A DNA stretch of 64,000 nucleotides from an uncultured Arenicella sp. (GCA_947499305.1 CANMNN010000017.1:25134-89133); one strand, 5' to 3'; positions 1 to 8,554 are shown, counted from the first letter of the stretch. Made by a program: numbers and translations. The notes: generated by a model not told the origin, from the sequence alone.

Positions 1-390
1 CAAATTGTTCAGATGGCGCGCGACGCTGGCGCAAAAAATGTGTATTTTGCGTCGGCTGCTCCTCCTGTTCGCTATCCGAATGTGTACGGCATTGATATGC
101 CGGCCGCCTCTGAGTTAATTGCCAACAATAGAACAGTTGAACAAGTTCAAGAAGCTATTGGAGCTGATCGATTGTTCTATCAAGATCTGAATGATCTGAT
201 AGATGCGGCTTCTGAAGGTAATCCACAAATTACTAATTTTGATACATCTTGCTTCAGCCAAAAATACGTCACTGGTGATGTCGATGATGAGTATTTTGCC
301 GAACTAGAAACGGCTCGTAGTGATGGCGCCAAGCGCGAACAAGAGTTCAAACCATCAGAATTACGTGACGTGAGCCAAATATCTAACTAG
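1..390 (+). CDS. purF: Amidophosphoribosyltransferase, C-terminal part (5' end outside window)
   Basis: The reading frame is already open at base 1 (Gln-Ile-Val-Gln-Met...), so only the last ~129 residues are present. The segment ARDAGAKNVYFASAAPPVRY followed by NVYGIDMP is the characteristic end of the phosphoribosyltransferase domain of PurF, and the tail GNPQITNFDTSCF...YVTGDVD is typical of the proteobacterial enzyme. PurF makes phosphoribosylamine from PRPP and glutamine, the first committed step of purine synthesis, in the cytosol. The N-terminal nucleophile cysteine and glutaminase domain lie upstream of the window. Two hairpins follow the stop. Purine genes purC and purL lie 9 kb further on but are not in the same operon. 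Confidence 0.95.
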   Translation, partial: QIVQMARDAGAKNVYFASAAPPVRYPNVYGIDMPAASELIANNRTVEQVQEAIGADRLFYQDLNDLIDAASEGNPQITNFDTSCFSQKYVTGDVDDEYFAELETARSDGAKREQEFKPSELRDVSQISN

Positions 391-461
391 CAGCTTAATT
401 CAAACCGCATGTTTGACTCTGCGGTTGTTATTTTCCTCTGAGAAAACTAGACTATTGTTTT

Positions 462-488
462 AAAAAGGCCGCTTCAGTCGGCCTTTTT
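462..488 (+). terminator. Rho-independent terminator after purF
   Basis: AAAAAGGCCG and CGGCCTTTTT pair around a short loop (CTTCAGT), ending in a T run. A second hairpin just before it (402-426, AACCGCA with TGCGGTT) is also followed by a T-rich stretch and may act first. Confidence 0.8.
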
Positions 489-564
489 AACGCAGCACGG
501 AACCAGGTTTATATGGTCAATCGGGCGAACATAAGTTGATCTTCCTAAGCTTTATAAGAGAATC

Positions 565-1743
565 ATGAAAAAGAAAATGTCTGACTATCGATCTGCCACT
601 CGAGCCGTAAGGGCAGGGCAGGTCCGTTCGCACGAATCTGAGCATAGCGAGCCGATATATACAACTTCAAGCTTTGTATTTGATACAGCGTCTCAAGCGG
701 CTGCTCGCTTCTCATTGGAAGAAGAAGGCAATATTTATTCACGATTTACTAATCCCACGGTCCGAGTTTTTGAACAGCGTTTAGCCGCTTTGGAAGGTGC
801 TGAAGCGGCGGTCGGGACGGGGTCCGGCATGGCGGCTATGTTAGCAACTTGCATGGCGGGTCTAAAAGCCGGAGATCATGTTGTTTCTTCGCAGTCTATT
901 TTTGGTGCAAATCAAACCTTGCTGAAGGGGTTGATGTCGAACTTTGGTGTACAGACCACCTTTGTAGGTTTGACCAATCTTGACGAGTGGCGTGCGGCGA
1001 TACAGTCGAATACTAAGATGGTGTTTTTTGAGACTCCGACCAACCCTTTGATGGAGATCGGTGATATTGCGGCAATTTCTGATATTGCTCACAGCGCGAA
1101 TCCAGACATCAGGGTCGTTGTTGATAATTGTTTTTGCACGCCTATTTTACAGCAGCCATTATCACTTGGAGCCGATGTGGTTTTGCACTCAGCGACCAAG
1201 TTTATCGATGGTCAAGGCCGGTGTGTTGGCGGTGCTGTTGTTGGTGACAATGAATTCGTTGGCGACAAGGTTGTTAGTTTTATGCGAACGGCAGGTCCAT
1301 CGCTTAGTCCGTTTAACGCATGGGTTTTTGCTAAGGGTTTAGAAACACTTCCGGTGAGAATTAATCAAGCCTGTGATAATGCTATGTTGTTGTCGCAGGC
1401 GTTGCTTGAAGCCAGTAGCGTAAAACGTGTGTATTACCCGGGGCTTGAGTCTCACCCGCAATACGATTTAGCTAACGCTCAACAGAGTAAAGGTGGTGCT
1501 GTTGTTGCGTTCGAGCTCGATGGTGGGCGCGATGCCGCATGGAATATGATCGACAACACTCAGCTGCTCTCTATCACAGCGAATCTAGGCGACACTCGCA
1601 CCACGATTACGCACCCTTACACGACGACTCATGCGCGATGGTCTGATGAAGATAAAGCTGCAGCCGGAATTACGCCGAATTTAGTTCGCATAGCTGTAGG
1701 CCTTGAGGATGTAAGAGATATTATTGACGATTTAAATTTGTAG
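565..1743 (+). CDS. metZ: O-succinylhomoserine sulfhydrylase
   Basis: Predicted PLP enzyme of the Cys/Met metabolism (cystathionine gamma-synthase-like) family that makes homocysteine directly from O-succinylhomoserine and sulfide. The full ~390-residue fold is present: N-terminal YSRFTNPT region near residue 59, the GTGSGMAA loop at 84-91 and the PLP lysine in HSATKF (K212). The motif DGQGRCVGG after the lysine is typical of MetZ. Start chosen at the first ATG; an alternative ATG 12 bases later (MSDYRSATRAV) also fits the family. A short AAGAG lies just upstream. It is a single-gene unit in front of a convergent membrane protein gene. In pseudomonads metZ also follows purF, so the neighbour supports the call. 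Confidence 0.93.
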   Translation: MKKKMSDYRSATRAVRAGQVRSHESEHSEPIYTTSSFVFDTASQAAARFSLEEEGNIYSRFTNPTVRVFEQRLAALEGAEAAVGTGSGMAAMLATCMAGLKAGDHVVSSQSIFGANQTLLKGLMSNFGVQTTFVGLTNLDEWRAAIQSNTKMVFFETPTNPLMEIGDIAAISDIAHSANPDIRVVVDNCFCTPILQQPLSLGADVVLHSATKFIDGQGRCVGGAVVGDNEFVGDKVVSFMRTAGPSLSPFNAWVFAKGLETLPVRINQACDNAMLLSQALLEASSVKRVYYPGLESHPQYDLANAQQSKGGAVVAFELDGGRDAAWNMIDNTQLLSITANLGDTRTTITHPYTTTHARWSDEDKAAAGITPNLVRIAVGLEDVRDIIDDLNL

Positions 1744-1810
1744 ATTAGCTGTTCATGAGCTGTTTTAGACGGCTAGTTTGCTAAATTTATGAAGCAGAAA
1801 AGCATAATAG

Positions 1811-1850
1811 GGCGTTTAGCTGAACCGGAGTAGGAGTCGAGCCAAACGCC
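1811..1850. terminator. Possible bidirectional terminator between metZ and the outer-membrane protein gene
   Basis: GGCGTTT (1811-1817) can pair with AAACGCC (1844-1850) around a long loop. No good T tract follows on either strand, so function as a terminator is uncertain; placement between two convergent genes is the main support. Confidence 0.3.
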
Positions 1851-1872
1851 AAGCTAGCCTTTTAGCTCCGCA

Positions 1873-2460
1873 TTAGAATTCTAGTAAACCGTTCAAGCTT
1901 ATAATGCCTAAATCAGCATCGCTGGCATCGACTTGGTATTCAAGTTCAATAACGCCAAGGTCGCCAACTCGGTAGCCTAGACCAATACCGCCAGCCAAAC
2001 CAGTTTCGCTGGCACTGCTCGTTCCGCCCAAAGCGCTGTTAACTTCTATATCGGCTGCTGATATGCCACCTTTTACTTTGTAGTAGAGCGTTCCCGAAGA
2101 GCGGTAAGTGAAAAAGAGGTTTGCAACTTCTACGTCAATATTTGCACCGCCGAGTGAGCTGATGTCGTCATCGCCTGAAATGTACTCGAGCTCAACGGTT
2201 GATGTGCCGCCAGAGTTGCCAACAGAACGGGCGAACTCATAGCCTAATACTATGCCAGCAGCGTCAACATCAATCGAGTCAGCTTGGTTTAGGTCAACCT
2301 TTGAAATTTTTCCACCAATAATCCATTTTCCAGACGCTTTTTTGCCAAAGAATGGTCCTTGATTATCGTTGGCGTGGCTTAGGCTAGATGTCATGCTCGA
2401 AACTGAGATAATCGCGGAGAGAGCAATATTGCGAAGTGTGTTGGATTTAATGTGTTTCAT
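1873..2460 (-). CDS. Small outer-membrane beta-barrel protein
   Basis: A 195-residue protein with a clear signal peptide (basic start MKHIK, hydrophobic core, cleavage likely after SHA at residue 30). The mature part alternates polar and hydrophobic residues in strand-like stretches (GIVLGYEFA, VANLFFTYRS, GIGLGYRVG, GVIELEYQV) and ends in LEF with a terminal phenylalanine, the usual Bam recognition signal. This resembles OmpA-like or porin-family eight-stranded barrels, but no specific family is recognised and substrate or role is unknown. AGAAGG stands at good spacing before the ATG. It is divergent from ftsB and convergent with metZ. Confidence 0.75.
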   Translation of the reverse strand: MKHIKSNTLRNIALSAIISVSSMTSSLSHANDNQGPFFGKKASGKWIIGGKISKVDLNQADSIDVDAAGIVLGYEFARSVGNSGGTSTVELEYISGDDDISSLGGANIDVEVANLFFTYRSSGTLYYKVKGGISAADIEVNSALGGTSSASETGLAGGIGLGYRVGDLGVIELEYQVDASDADLGIISLNGLLEF

Positions 2461-2744
2461 TGTGGGGCCTTCTTTCGTTTTCTTGAATTTGGGTTTAAGG
2501 CGATTTCTAGGGTCTAGACCAATTTATCTATGGTGTTTTTATAGCACCTTAAAAAGACTGTTAAAACATAATGTTATCGCTACTTTGTTTCAAGGTATCT
2601 TAATATTGATGAAAATTCAATGTTCACTGCTCTCGCGAACTATATTGTTATGCGGTTACAGCTCCTATTATCATCTCTTTTTGATATTAGCTATTACTGA
2701 CGAGCTGCTACTAAATGCGGGAAGCAGCGTGTAAACTCTGGCTC

Positions 2745-3038
2745 ATGAGGATCGTTGCCAGTATTCTATTTTTCTTGCTTATATTGCTACAGGCCAAACT
2801 TTGGTTTGGAGGGCATGGGGTATTCCAGCTATGGTCGCTGGAGGGCACTATAGACGATGCTAGGGAGCGCAATGCAGACCTGTTGAGTCGAAACGAAACG
2901 TTGCATGCTGAAGTGACCGAGCTCAAACAAGGGCGAGAGGCATTAGAAGAGCGCGCGCGTAGCCAGCTAGGTTTCATAAAAGATGGTGAAACCTTTTATC
3001 GCGTGATTCCTGAGCAAACAAAAAAAACCGACGAATAG
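2745..3038 (+). CDS. ftsB: Cell division protein FtsB
   Basis: Short bitopic inner-membrane protein of the FtsB-FtsL-FtsQ divisome complex. Residues 4-20 form one membrane helix ending in AKLWFGGHG, residues ~30-70 a coiled coil (LEGTIDDARERNADL...), and the tail EERARSQLGFIKDGETFYRV is the conserved FtsB signature. The frame is open 30 bases earlier, but starting at the second ATG gives the standard FtsB N-terminus with only one residue pair before the membrane helix. No clear ribosome-binding site is visible. In most gammaproteobacteria ftsB follows eno; here eno is about 46 kb away and ftsB is convergent with lpxH. Confidence 0.9.
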   Translation: MRIVASILFFLLILLQAKLWFGGHGVFQLWSLEGTIDDARERNADLLSRNETLHAEVTELKQGREALEERARSQLGFIKDGETFYRVIPEQTKKTDE

Positions 3039-3114
3039 AGCCTTTTGGAATTCATTCGTTGTTCTAACTATTAAGGTGTTGCAACCATAGAATTGCTGCG
3101 AGCTAGAAAGGCAT

Positions 3115-3840
3115 TTATATCGCCTGATTTGTGATTTCGATTCCGCTAGCATCAATTCGCATAACGCTATTGGTTTCAGCCCAATCTCCGAGCACGTACC
3201 TATTTGCGACATTGCCTTCAACGTTGTAGTGGTGTGTGTTTTGGCGATGGGTATGCCCATGAATCATCTGGCTAACACCATATTTTGTGAACGCGTCGAG
3301 AACGGCTTGTTCTGTCACGTCCATAATGCCCATGCTCACCTCTGATTTGTGCTGGGCACTCTGAATTCGCGCTTGTTTTGCTTGCTCTATTCTTGATGGC
3401 ACGTCTAGCGCTAAAAAACCGTCGCAAAATTCGCGGTTTGTCATCATGGTTTGTCTGAAGTGTTGGTGTGCAACGTCATCTGTGCACAGGCTATCACCAT
3501 GGAGTAGTAGGGTTTTCACACCATAAAAGTCGATGATGCTTTCGTCGTCAAGTACTGTAAACCCAGTGCGTTCGGTAAAGCTTTCACGCACCAGAAAATC
3601 TCGATTGCCAGGCATAAAAAAGCAGTCGGTCACTCGGCTAATTGCTTTCATGGCGTCTAGTACTGGAGCTGCGCCAAGCAGCTCTGCTGCGTCTTCACCA
3701 ATCCAAAATTCGAACAAATCACCGATGATGTAAAGTTGATCCGCTAGCGGTGCTTGGTCGCGTAAAAAGCTAAAAAATGCTTTAGTAATTCGGGGGCGTT
3801 CAGGGGTCAGATGAAGGTCTGAAATAATGTATGTATGCAT
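3115..3840 (-). CDS. lpxH: UDP-2,3-diacylglucosamine diphosphatase
   Basis: LpxH removes UMP from UDP-2,3-diacylglucosamine to give lipid X, the fourth step of lipid A synthesis, at the inner face of the cytoplasmic membrane. Metallophosphatase motifs are in order: DLH (D8, H10), GDLFEFWIG (D41), GNRD (N79), LHGD (H114) and HGHTH (H194-H198). The length of 241 residues is normal. The frame is open to 3981, but the family starts at MHTYIISDLHL, so the ATG at 3840 is chosen and the extra 47 residues are dropped. Other lipid A genes of the window (lpxA, lpxB) are in the 38-40 kb cluster. Confidence 0.95.
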   Translation of the reverse strand: MHTYIISDLHLTPERPRITKAFFSFLRDQAPLADQLYIIGDLFEFWIGEDAAELLGAAPVLDAMKAISRVTDCFFMPGNRDFLVRESFTERTGFTVLDDESIIDFYGVKTLLLHGDSLCTDDVAHQHFRQTMMTNREFCDGFLALDVPSRIEQAKQARIQSAQHKSEVSMGIMDVTEQAVLDAFTKYGVSQMIHGHTHRQNTHHYNVEGNVANRYVLGDWAETNSVMRIDASGIEITNQAI

Positions 3841-4023
3841 ACCGATATTGTAGCGAGTTCGGCGCCTAACTTCGAGTTTTTGCGTGCTTGTGGAATTTTG
3901 AGTAGAGCTTCGCCATAGCCCGGCTGAATGTTTTACATTACACAATGTCATAAAGCGTTGTTTTAGAAGGGTTTCGGGCAAGACTGATGCAGCTGTTAAG
4001 ACTCAAAAAAGTGAAGAAGAACG

Positions 4024-4051
4024 TTGTGTTTGAACGTTGAGCGTTTATAAT
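4024..4051 (+). promoter_or_regulatory. Candidate sigma-70 promoter upstream of ilvI
   Basis: TTGTGT (4024-4029) and a perfect TATAAT (4046-4051) with a 16-base spacer. Transcription would begin close to 4058, only about ten bases before the terminator hairpin at 4069, so either this promoter feeds a very short attenuated transcript or the real ilv promoter lies elsewhere. Confidence 0.45.
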
Positions 4052-4068
4052 TTGCCTATTGTACTAAT

Positions 4069-4091
4069 GCCCGATTTTCGGGCCTTTTTTT
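4069..4091 (+). terminator. Leader terminator or attenuator before ilvI
   Basis: GCCCGA-TTT-TCGGGC followed by a run of seven T. It lies 83 bases before the ilvI GTG, inside the divergent region, with no complete plus-strand gene upstream until ftsB more than 1 kb away, past the convergent lpxH. Confidence 0.75.
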
Positions 4092-4173
4092 ATCTTGGTT
4101 TAATGTCCGCCTTATATTCAATGCAATGAGGGCTCGACTTAGTCTGAGAATTAGCCATAAATGGGAGACCAAC

Positions 4174-5892
4174 GTGCAGTTAACCGGTGCCGATATAGTT
4201 GTCAAAAGCCTCGAGAAAGAGGGCGTCGAATTCGTCTTCGGATATCCAGGCGGTGCGGCTTTGCATATCTACGACGCGTTTCATCGTCAAAATGAAGTAG
4301 AGCATATTCTGGTGCGTCATGAGCAGGGCGCTACGCACGCTGCCGATGGCTACGCACGATCAACAGGCAAGCCGGGCGTGGTACTTGTGACCTCTGGGCC
4401 AGGTATCACCAATGCTGTAACCGGAATTGCCACGGCATACATGGATTCGATTCCGATGGTGGTTTTGTCGGGCCAAGTCATGAAGCCATTAATTGGTTAT
4501 GATGCTTTCCAAGAAATTGATGCTGTTGGCATTAGCCGCCCATGCGTTAAGCACAACTTCTTAATCCAGAATGTTGAGGAGATTGCCGCGACAATTAAGA
4601 AGGCGTTTCATATCGCAACGACAGGCCGTCCCGGCCCGGTATTGGTTGATATTCCGAAAGATATTACCGCGCAACTCTCTGAGTTTTTGTATCCCGAATC
4701 TGTAGAAATGCGTTCTTACCCTGAGCCAGCAACTACACAACCTAGCGAAATCGTAACCGCTGTCGAGGCCATGCTTAATGCGAAGAGGCCAGTTGTTTAC
4801 ACCGGTGGAGGTGTTGTTTTAGCCCATGCGCAAGAAGGTTTACGCGACATGGTTAAAGCATTGGGTTTTCCTTGCACAAATACATTGATGGGTTTAGGTG
4901 CGTATCCTCACGATGATCCTCTGTTTATAGGCATGTTAGGGATGCACGGGACCTACGAAGCGAACATGACGATGTTTGAGTCGGACTTAATCATTGCTCT
5001 CGGCGCTCGTTTTGACGACCGAATTACAGGTACCCTAGATAATTTTGCGCCAAACGCAAAAGTGATCCACGTGGATATCGACCCTTCTGTTATCGATAAA
5101 AATATCAAAGCAGATATCCCAATTGTTGCTGACGTTAAGGAAGTGATCAACGCGTTTAACGCGGAGTTGGATCGTCGTCGTGACGACATTAATCCGTCAT
5201 TGATTGCCGATTGGTGGAAAAAGATCCGAGCTTGGCAGGGCTTAGACAGCTTTTGGTATGAGAAAAGCGACACTATTATTAAGCCGCAGTTCGTTGTCGA
5301 GAAATTGCACGAAGTTACCGGTGGCGAAGCCTACGTAACGTCAGACGTTGGTCAGCACCAAATGTTTGCAGCGCAGTTTTATGGTTTCTCAGACACGCAT
5401 AAGTGGATTAACTCCGGCGGTCTTGGAACTATGGGCTTCGGCTTGCCAAGCGCCCTTGGCGTAAAGATAGCTCACCGTGACGCTGATGTTGCCTGCATCA
5501 CCGGTGAAGGTAGCATCCAAATGTGTATTCAAGAGTTGGCTACCTGTAAGCAATACGATTTGCCAGTGAAAGTGATTAACTTGAATAATCGCTATCTCGG
5601 CATGGTGCGTCAGTGGCAAGAGTTCTCCTATGAGAAACGTTATTCGAATTCATACATGGATTCACTGCCGGATTTTGTTGCTTTGGCTGAGGCGTATGGC
5701 CATGTTGGTATGCAAATTGATAAGCCCGGCGATGTTGAAGGCGCGCTCAGAGAAGCGTTTGCGATGAAAGATCGCTTGGTGTTCATGGATTTCATCACTG
5801 ATCAGCAAGAAAACGTATACCCAATGATTGAAAGTGGCAAAGGCCATAGTGAAATGCGCATGCGCCCTGGTAGCGCTAGCCTAGCTGAGTAG
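4174..5892 (+). CDS. ilvI: Acetolactate synthase, large catalytic subunit
   Basis: ThDP- and FAD-dependent enzyme that condenses pyruvate with pyruvate or 2-oxobutyrate, the first common step of valine, leucine and isoleucine synthesis. The GTG at 4174 is chosen: GGAGA stands six bases before it and the protein then starts VQLTGADIVV as in the family; an upstream in-frame ATG at 4126 would add 16 unrelated residues. Visible motifs are FGYPGGA (22-28), the ThDP glutamate in RHEQGA (E50), and the cofactor motif GEGS near 444-447 with NLNN at its end. The metal-site residue is Glu rather than the more common Asp. Length 572 is normal. The small subunit ilvH follows after 20 bases. Could equally be named ilvB. 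Confidence 0.95.
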   Translation: MQLTGADIVVKSLEKEGVEFVFGYPGGAALHIYDAFHRQNEVEHILVRHEQGATHAADGYARSTGKPGVVLVTSGPGITNAVTGIATAYMDSIPMVVLSGQVMKPLIGYDAFQEIDAVGISRPCVKHNFLIQNVEEIAATIKKAFHIATTGRPGPVLVDIPKDITAQLSEFLYPESVEMRSYPEPATTQPSEIVTAVEAMLNAKRPVVYTGGGVVLAHAQEGLRDMVKALGFPCTNTLMGLGAYPHDDPLFIGMLGMHGTYEANMTMFESDLIIALGARFDDRITGTLDNFAPNAKVIHVDIDPSVIDKNIKADIPIVADVKEVINAFNAELDRRRDDINPSLIADWWKKIRAWQGLDSFWYEKSDTIIKPQFVVEKLHEVTGGEAYVTSDVGQHQMFAAQFYGFSDTHKWINSGGLGTMGFGLPSALGVKIAHRDADVACITGEGSIQMCIQELATCKQYDLPVKVINLNNRYLGMVRQWQEFSYEKRYSNSYMDSLPDFVALAEAYGHVGMQIDKPGDVEGALREAFAMKDRLVFMDFITDQQENVYPMIESGKGHSEMRMRPGSASLAE

Positions 5893-5912
5893 TTGAGAGT
5901 TAAGTCATTATT

Positions 5913-6404
5913 ATGAGACACATTATTTCTGTTTTACTTGAAAACGAATCAGGCGCGCTATCGCGGGTATCCGGTTTGTTTTCAGCCCGAGGTTACAACA
6001 TTGAATCTCTGACCGTAGCGCCAACAAATGACCCTACATTGTCACGTATGACCATTGTTACTACCGGCGATGAGCGACGAATTGATCAGATTGAAAAACA
6101 GCTCAATAAGTTGGTTGATGTTGCCGCGCTAAAAGACATAACGCTCGGCGGTCATTTAGAGCGCGAAGTGGTGCTTGCGAAAGTCATCGTAGCGCCGGAG
6201 CAAAAAGCTGAGCTTGATACTATTGTAAAAGCATTTAATGGCTCGCTGATTACTGTGTCTGATGCTCAGTGCATTGTAGAAATGAGTGGCAGCAGCGAAA
6301 AGGTTGATGAGCTTCTAAAGAGCCTGGCCTCATTAACTATCATCGAATTGGCGAGGTCTGGCGTAACCGGCCTGTCTTCTGATGAAAGTTCGCTCACGGC
6401 CTAA
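5913..6404 (+). CDS. ilvH: Acetolactate synthase, small regulatory subunit
   Basis: Regulatory partner of the preceding large subunit, conferring valine feedback inhibition. The N-terminal ACT domain is obvious (RHIISVLLENESGALSRVSG, then ARGYNIESLTV and MTIVTTGD), followed by the C-terminal domain typical of the 163-residue IlvH form. It is cotranscribed with ilvI (20-base gap) and followed by a terminator, so ilvIH is a two-gene unit. In many relatives, ilvC follows directly; it is not here. Confidence 0.95.
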   Translation: MRHIISVLLENESGALSRVSGLFSARGYNIESLTVAPTNDPTLSRMTIVTTGDERRIDQIEKQLNKLVDVAALKDITLGGHLEREVVLAKVIVAPEQKAELDTIVKAFNGSLITVSDAQCIVEMSGSSEKVDELLKSLASLTIIELARSGVTGLSSDESSLTA

Positions 6405-6430
6405 GCGATAAGCTTCAATTTGAATAAAAT

Positions 6431-6467
6431 AAGCGCGTTGAGGGAAACTTCAGCGCGTTTTGTTTTT
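6431..6467 (+). terminator. Terminator after ilvIH
   Basis: An 11-base-pair stem (AAGCGCGTTGA with TTCAGCGCGTT, two wobble pairs) with loop GGGAAAC, followed by TTTTGTTTTT. Confidence 0.8.
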
Positions 6468-6658
6468 GGGCTGCAGATATTGTGTCTTGGGTCTTTATGC
6501 GAGAGGGGATAGTAAATTCAGAGCCTACTTTCATAGTTGGTGGGGCATAATGGATTCGGATTTTTTGCTCGTTAGCTCTCCAGCGCTACTGCTTTAAGTT
6601 CTGATCCGATAAGCATTTATAATCTTTGCAAACACGGGAAAATCTGTCACTAACCTTG

Positions 6659-6664
6659 TATAAT
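6659..6664 (+). promoter_or_regulatory. -10 box immediately before pssA
   Basis: A perfect TATAAT ends six bases before the pssA ATG. No good -35 is seen at normal spacing. If used, transcription would start at or next to the ATG, giving a leaderless mRNA; no Shine-Dalgarno sequence is present to argue otherwise. Confidence 0.4.
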
Positions 6665-6670
6665 CCGGCT

Positions 6671-7498
6671 ATGACAAAAGAGCGCGCTAAATTACAGTCG
6701 ATTGATTCTGGCATTGATTCCGCTGAAGAATCTTCTAAAAAGCCGGCAAAGGGTTTTTATGTACTGCCGAACCTGTTCACAACAGCTGGCTTATTTGCAG
6801 GTTTTTACGCGATTATGCAAGCTCGCTTAGGGCATTTCGAGGCTGCGGCATTGGCAATTTATGCAGCCATGGTTATGGATATTATAGATGGCCGTCTTGC
6901 TCGATTAACTAATACTCAAACCAAGTTTGGTTCAGAGTACGATAGCCTCTCAGACATGGTGTCATTTGGTGTAGCGCCAGCTATGGTGTTATTTGAGTTC
7001 GCATTGACAGATTTAGGTCGTTTTGGCAGTTTGGTCGCGTTTATCTATATCGCATGCGCGGCTTTACGATTAGCGCGTTTCAATGTCGCGACGATCAGCG
7101 ACAAGACGCATTTTATTGGCGTGCCTAGCCCTGGAGCGGCGGCGATGATTGCCTCAACCGTATGGGTATTTGTTGATGCTGGGATCAAACCCGCAGACTA
7201 TAATGTTGGTCTAGCGATATTGATGATGGCTATGGCGTTAGCCATGGTAAGTAATATTAAGTATCGCTCATTCAAAGATTTTGAATTCAGAGATAAAATG
7301 CCGTTCGTTGGGCTGATTGTCTTGGTGTTGGTAATTGCATTTGTTTATCTAGACCCACCGTCGGCTTTTCTAGCGATTGGATCTATCTATATGATAAGCG
7401 GTGCGGTGTTTTATGTTTTAGGCAAGTTCCGAAATAAGGCCGAAGCTGGAATCGACCAACAAATTGAAGATGACAACGAGCTTGATAGTGACGAATAG
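6671..7498 (+). CDS. pssA: CDP-diacylglycerol-serine O-phosphatidyltransferase (membrane type)
   Basis: Makes phosphatidylserine, precursor of phosphatidylethanolamine, from CDP-diacylglycerol and serine in the inner membrane. The CDP-alcohol phosphotransferase signature is complete: D70-xx-DG(73-74)-xx-AR(77-78)-x8-G87-xxx-D91-xxx-D95. Several hydrophobic segments follow (residues ~100-240) and the tail is acidic. This is the integral-membrane subclass, unlike the soluble E. coli enzyme. The ATG at 6671 is preferred; the frame is open from 6626 but the extra residues are not family-like. ilvH-pssA adjacency is seen in pseudomonads with ilvC between them; ilvC is absent here. CDP-diacylglycerol is supplied by CdsA, encoded at 30.7 kb. 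Confidence 0.92.
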   Translation: MTKERAKLQSIDSGIDSAEESSKKPAKGFYVLPNLFTTAGLFAGFYAIMQARLGHFEAAALAIYAAMVMDIIDGRLARLTNTQTKFGSEYDSLSDMVSFGVAPAMVLFEFALTDLGRFGSLVAFIYIACAALRLARFNVATISDKTHFIGVPSPGAAAMIASTVWVFVDAGIKPADYNVGLAILMMAMALAMVSNIKYRSFKDFEFRDKMPFVGLIVLVLVIAFVYLDPPSAFLAIGSIYMISGAVFYVLGKFRNKAEAGIDQQIEDDNELDSDE

Positions 7499-7575
7499 GC
7501 TCAGGCTTAACTTATATTAACCTTATGCGCTTAAAGCTTGTCTTCAAAGCGACGAATAGAATTAGTTAGAACAGT

Positions 7576-8454
7576 ATGAAATTTGAAGGTAGTTTAGTCG
7601 CATTAATTACGCCGATGACGCAAGACGGCTCGGTTGATTATTCGGCCTTAACGCGATTGCTTGATTATCATGTCGAGGCCGGAACGCACGGAATTGTCGC
7701 GGTCGGTACAACTGGAGAGTCGTCAACTCTTATGGTCGACGAGCACCTTGCCGTAGTCGAACACACTATCAAAGTGGTCAATAAGCGTATTCCTGTTATT
7801 GCTGGCACCGGAGGCAATTCTACTCAAGAGGCGATTCACCTAACCAAGCAAGCTGAAGAGCTTGGCGCCGACGCATCGCTGTCGGTAGTGCCGTATTATA
7901 ATAAGCCAACACAAGAAGGCTTGTATCAGCACTTCAAAGCGATTGCCGACGCCGTTTCCATGGCGCAAATCCTTTATAATGTGCCCGGGCGCACAGTAGC
8001 TGACATGAGCAACGAAACCATCGTACGTTTGGCCGACATCGATAATATCGTGGGGTGTAAGGACGCAACCGGTGATTTGCAGCGAGGTAGAGAACTAGTT
8101 GATGCCTGTGGTGATAAATTATCAATTTTGTCTGGCGATGACCCAACGGCGCTCGAGTATATGAAGCTAGGTGCTCGAGGCGATGTGTCTGTCACTGCTA
8201 ATGTCGCGCCAAAACTGATGAGCGATATGTGTGCAGCCGCGCTGGCCGGCGACTTCGCTCTAGCCGAAAGTTTTGATGCAAAATTACGCGGTCTGCATGA
8301 CAAGCTTTTTGTCGAATCAAACCCGATACCGGTTAAGTATGCGGTGTCTAAAATGGGCTATACTGCGAACACATTGAGATTGCCCCTCACAGCGCTAAGC
8401 TCTGAGTTGGAACATCAGGTTGATTCTGCAATGGCGATGGCAGCTCAAGATTAA
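7576..8454 (+). CDS. dapA: 4-hydroxy-tetrahydrodipicolinate synthase
   Basis: Condenses pyruvate with aspartate semialdehyde at the start of the lysine/diaminopimelate branch. Catalytic residues are all visible: TT in GTTGESS (45-46), Tyr134 in YNVPGR, Arg139 and the Schiff-base Lys162 in GCKDATGD. Length 292 is standard. Next gene bamC follows on the same strand, the same dapA-bamC order found widely in gammaproteobacteria, and probably shares its transcript. The later-step genes dapD and dapE are at 16-18 kb. Confidence 0.96.
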   Translation: MKFEGSLVALITPMTQDGSVDYSALTRLLDYHVEAGTHGIVAVGTTGESSTLMVDEHLAVVEHTIKVVNKRIPVIAGTGGNSTQEAIHLTKQAEELGADASLSVVPYYNKPTQEGLYQHFKAIADAVSMAQILYNVPGRTVADMSNETIVRLADIDNIVGCKDATGDLQRGRELVDACGDKLSILSGDDPTALEYMKLGARGDVSVTANVAPKLMSDMCAAALAGDFALAESFDAKLRGLHDKLFVESNPIPVKYAVSKMGYTANTLRLPLTALSSELEHQVDSAMAMAAQD

Positions 8455-8554
8455 AACTAATTAAATAAAGAGTCGAAAGATCGGCCAACTGAAAAATAAT
8501 ATGACGACAGCTTTTAATAATGCGGCATGTAACTTAGCGACGGAGAAAGCCCTA

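Larger units (their letters stand above)
3841..4173. other. Divergent lpxH/ilvI control region
   Basis: This 333-base stretch separates the divergent lpxH and ilvI starts. It holds an inverted repeat ACATT-ACAC-AATGT (3935-3948), a short plus-strand frame for MQLLRLKKVKKNVVFER (3987-4040, six Leu/Val in 17 residues, no convincing ribosome-binding site), a promoter-like pair at 4024-4051 and a strong terminator hairpin at 4069-4091. A terminator with no plus-strand gene before it suggests an attenuated leader or a small RNA; that is inference. Confidence 0.5.
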
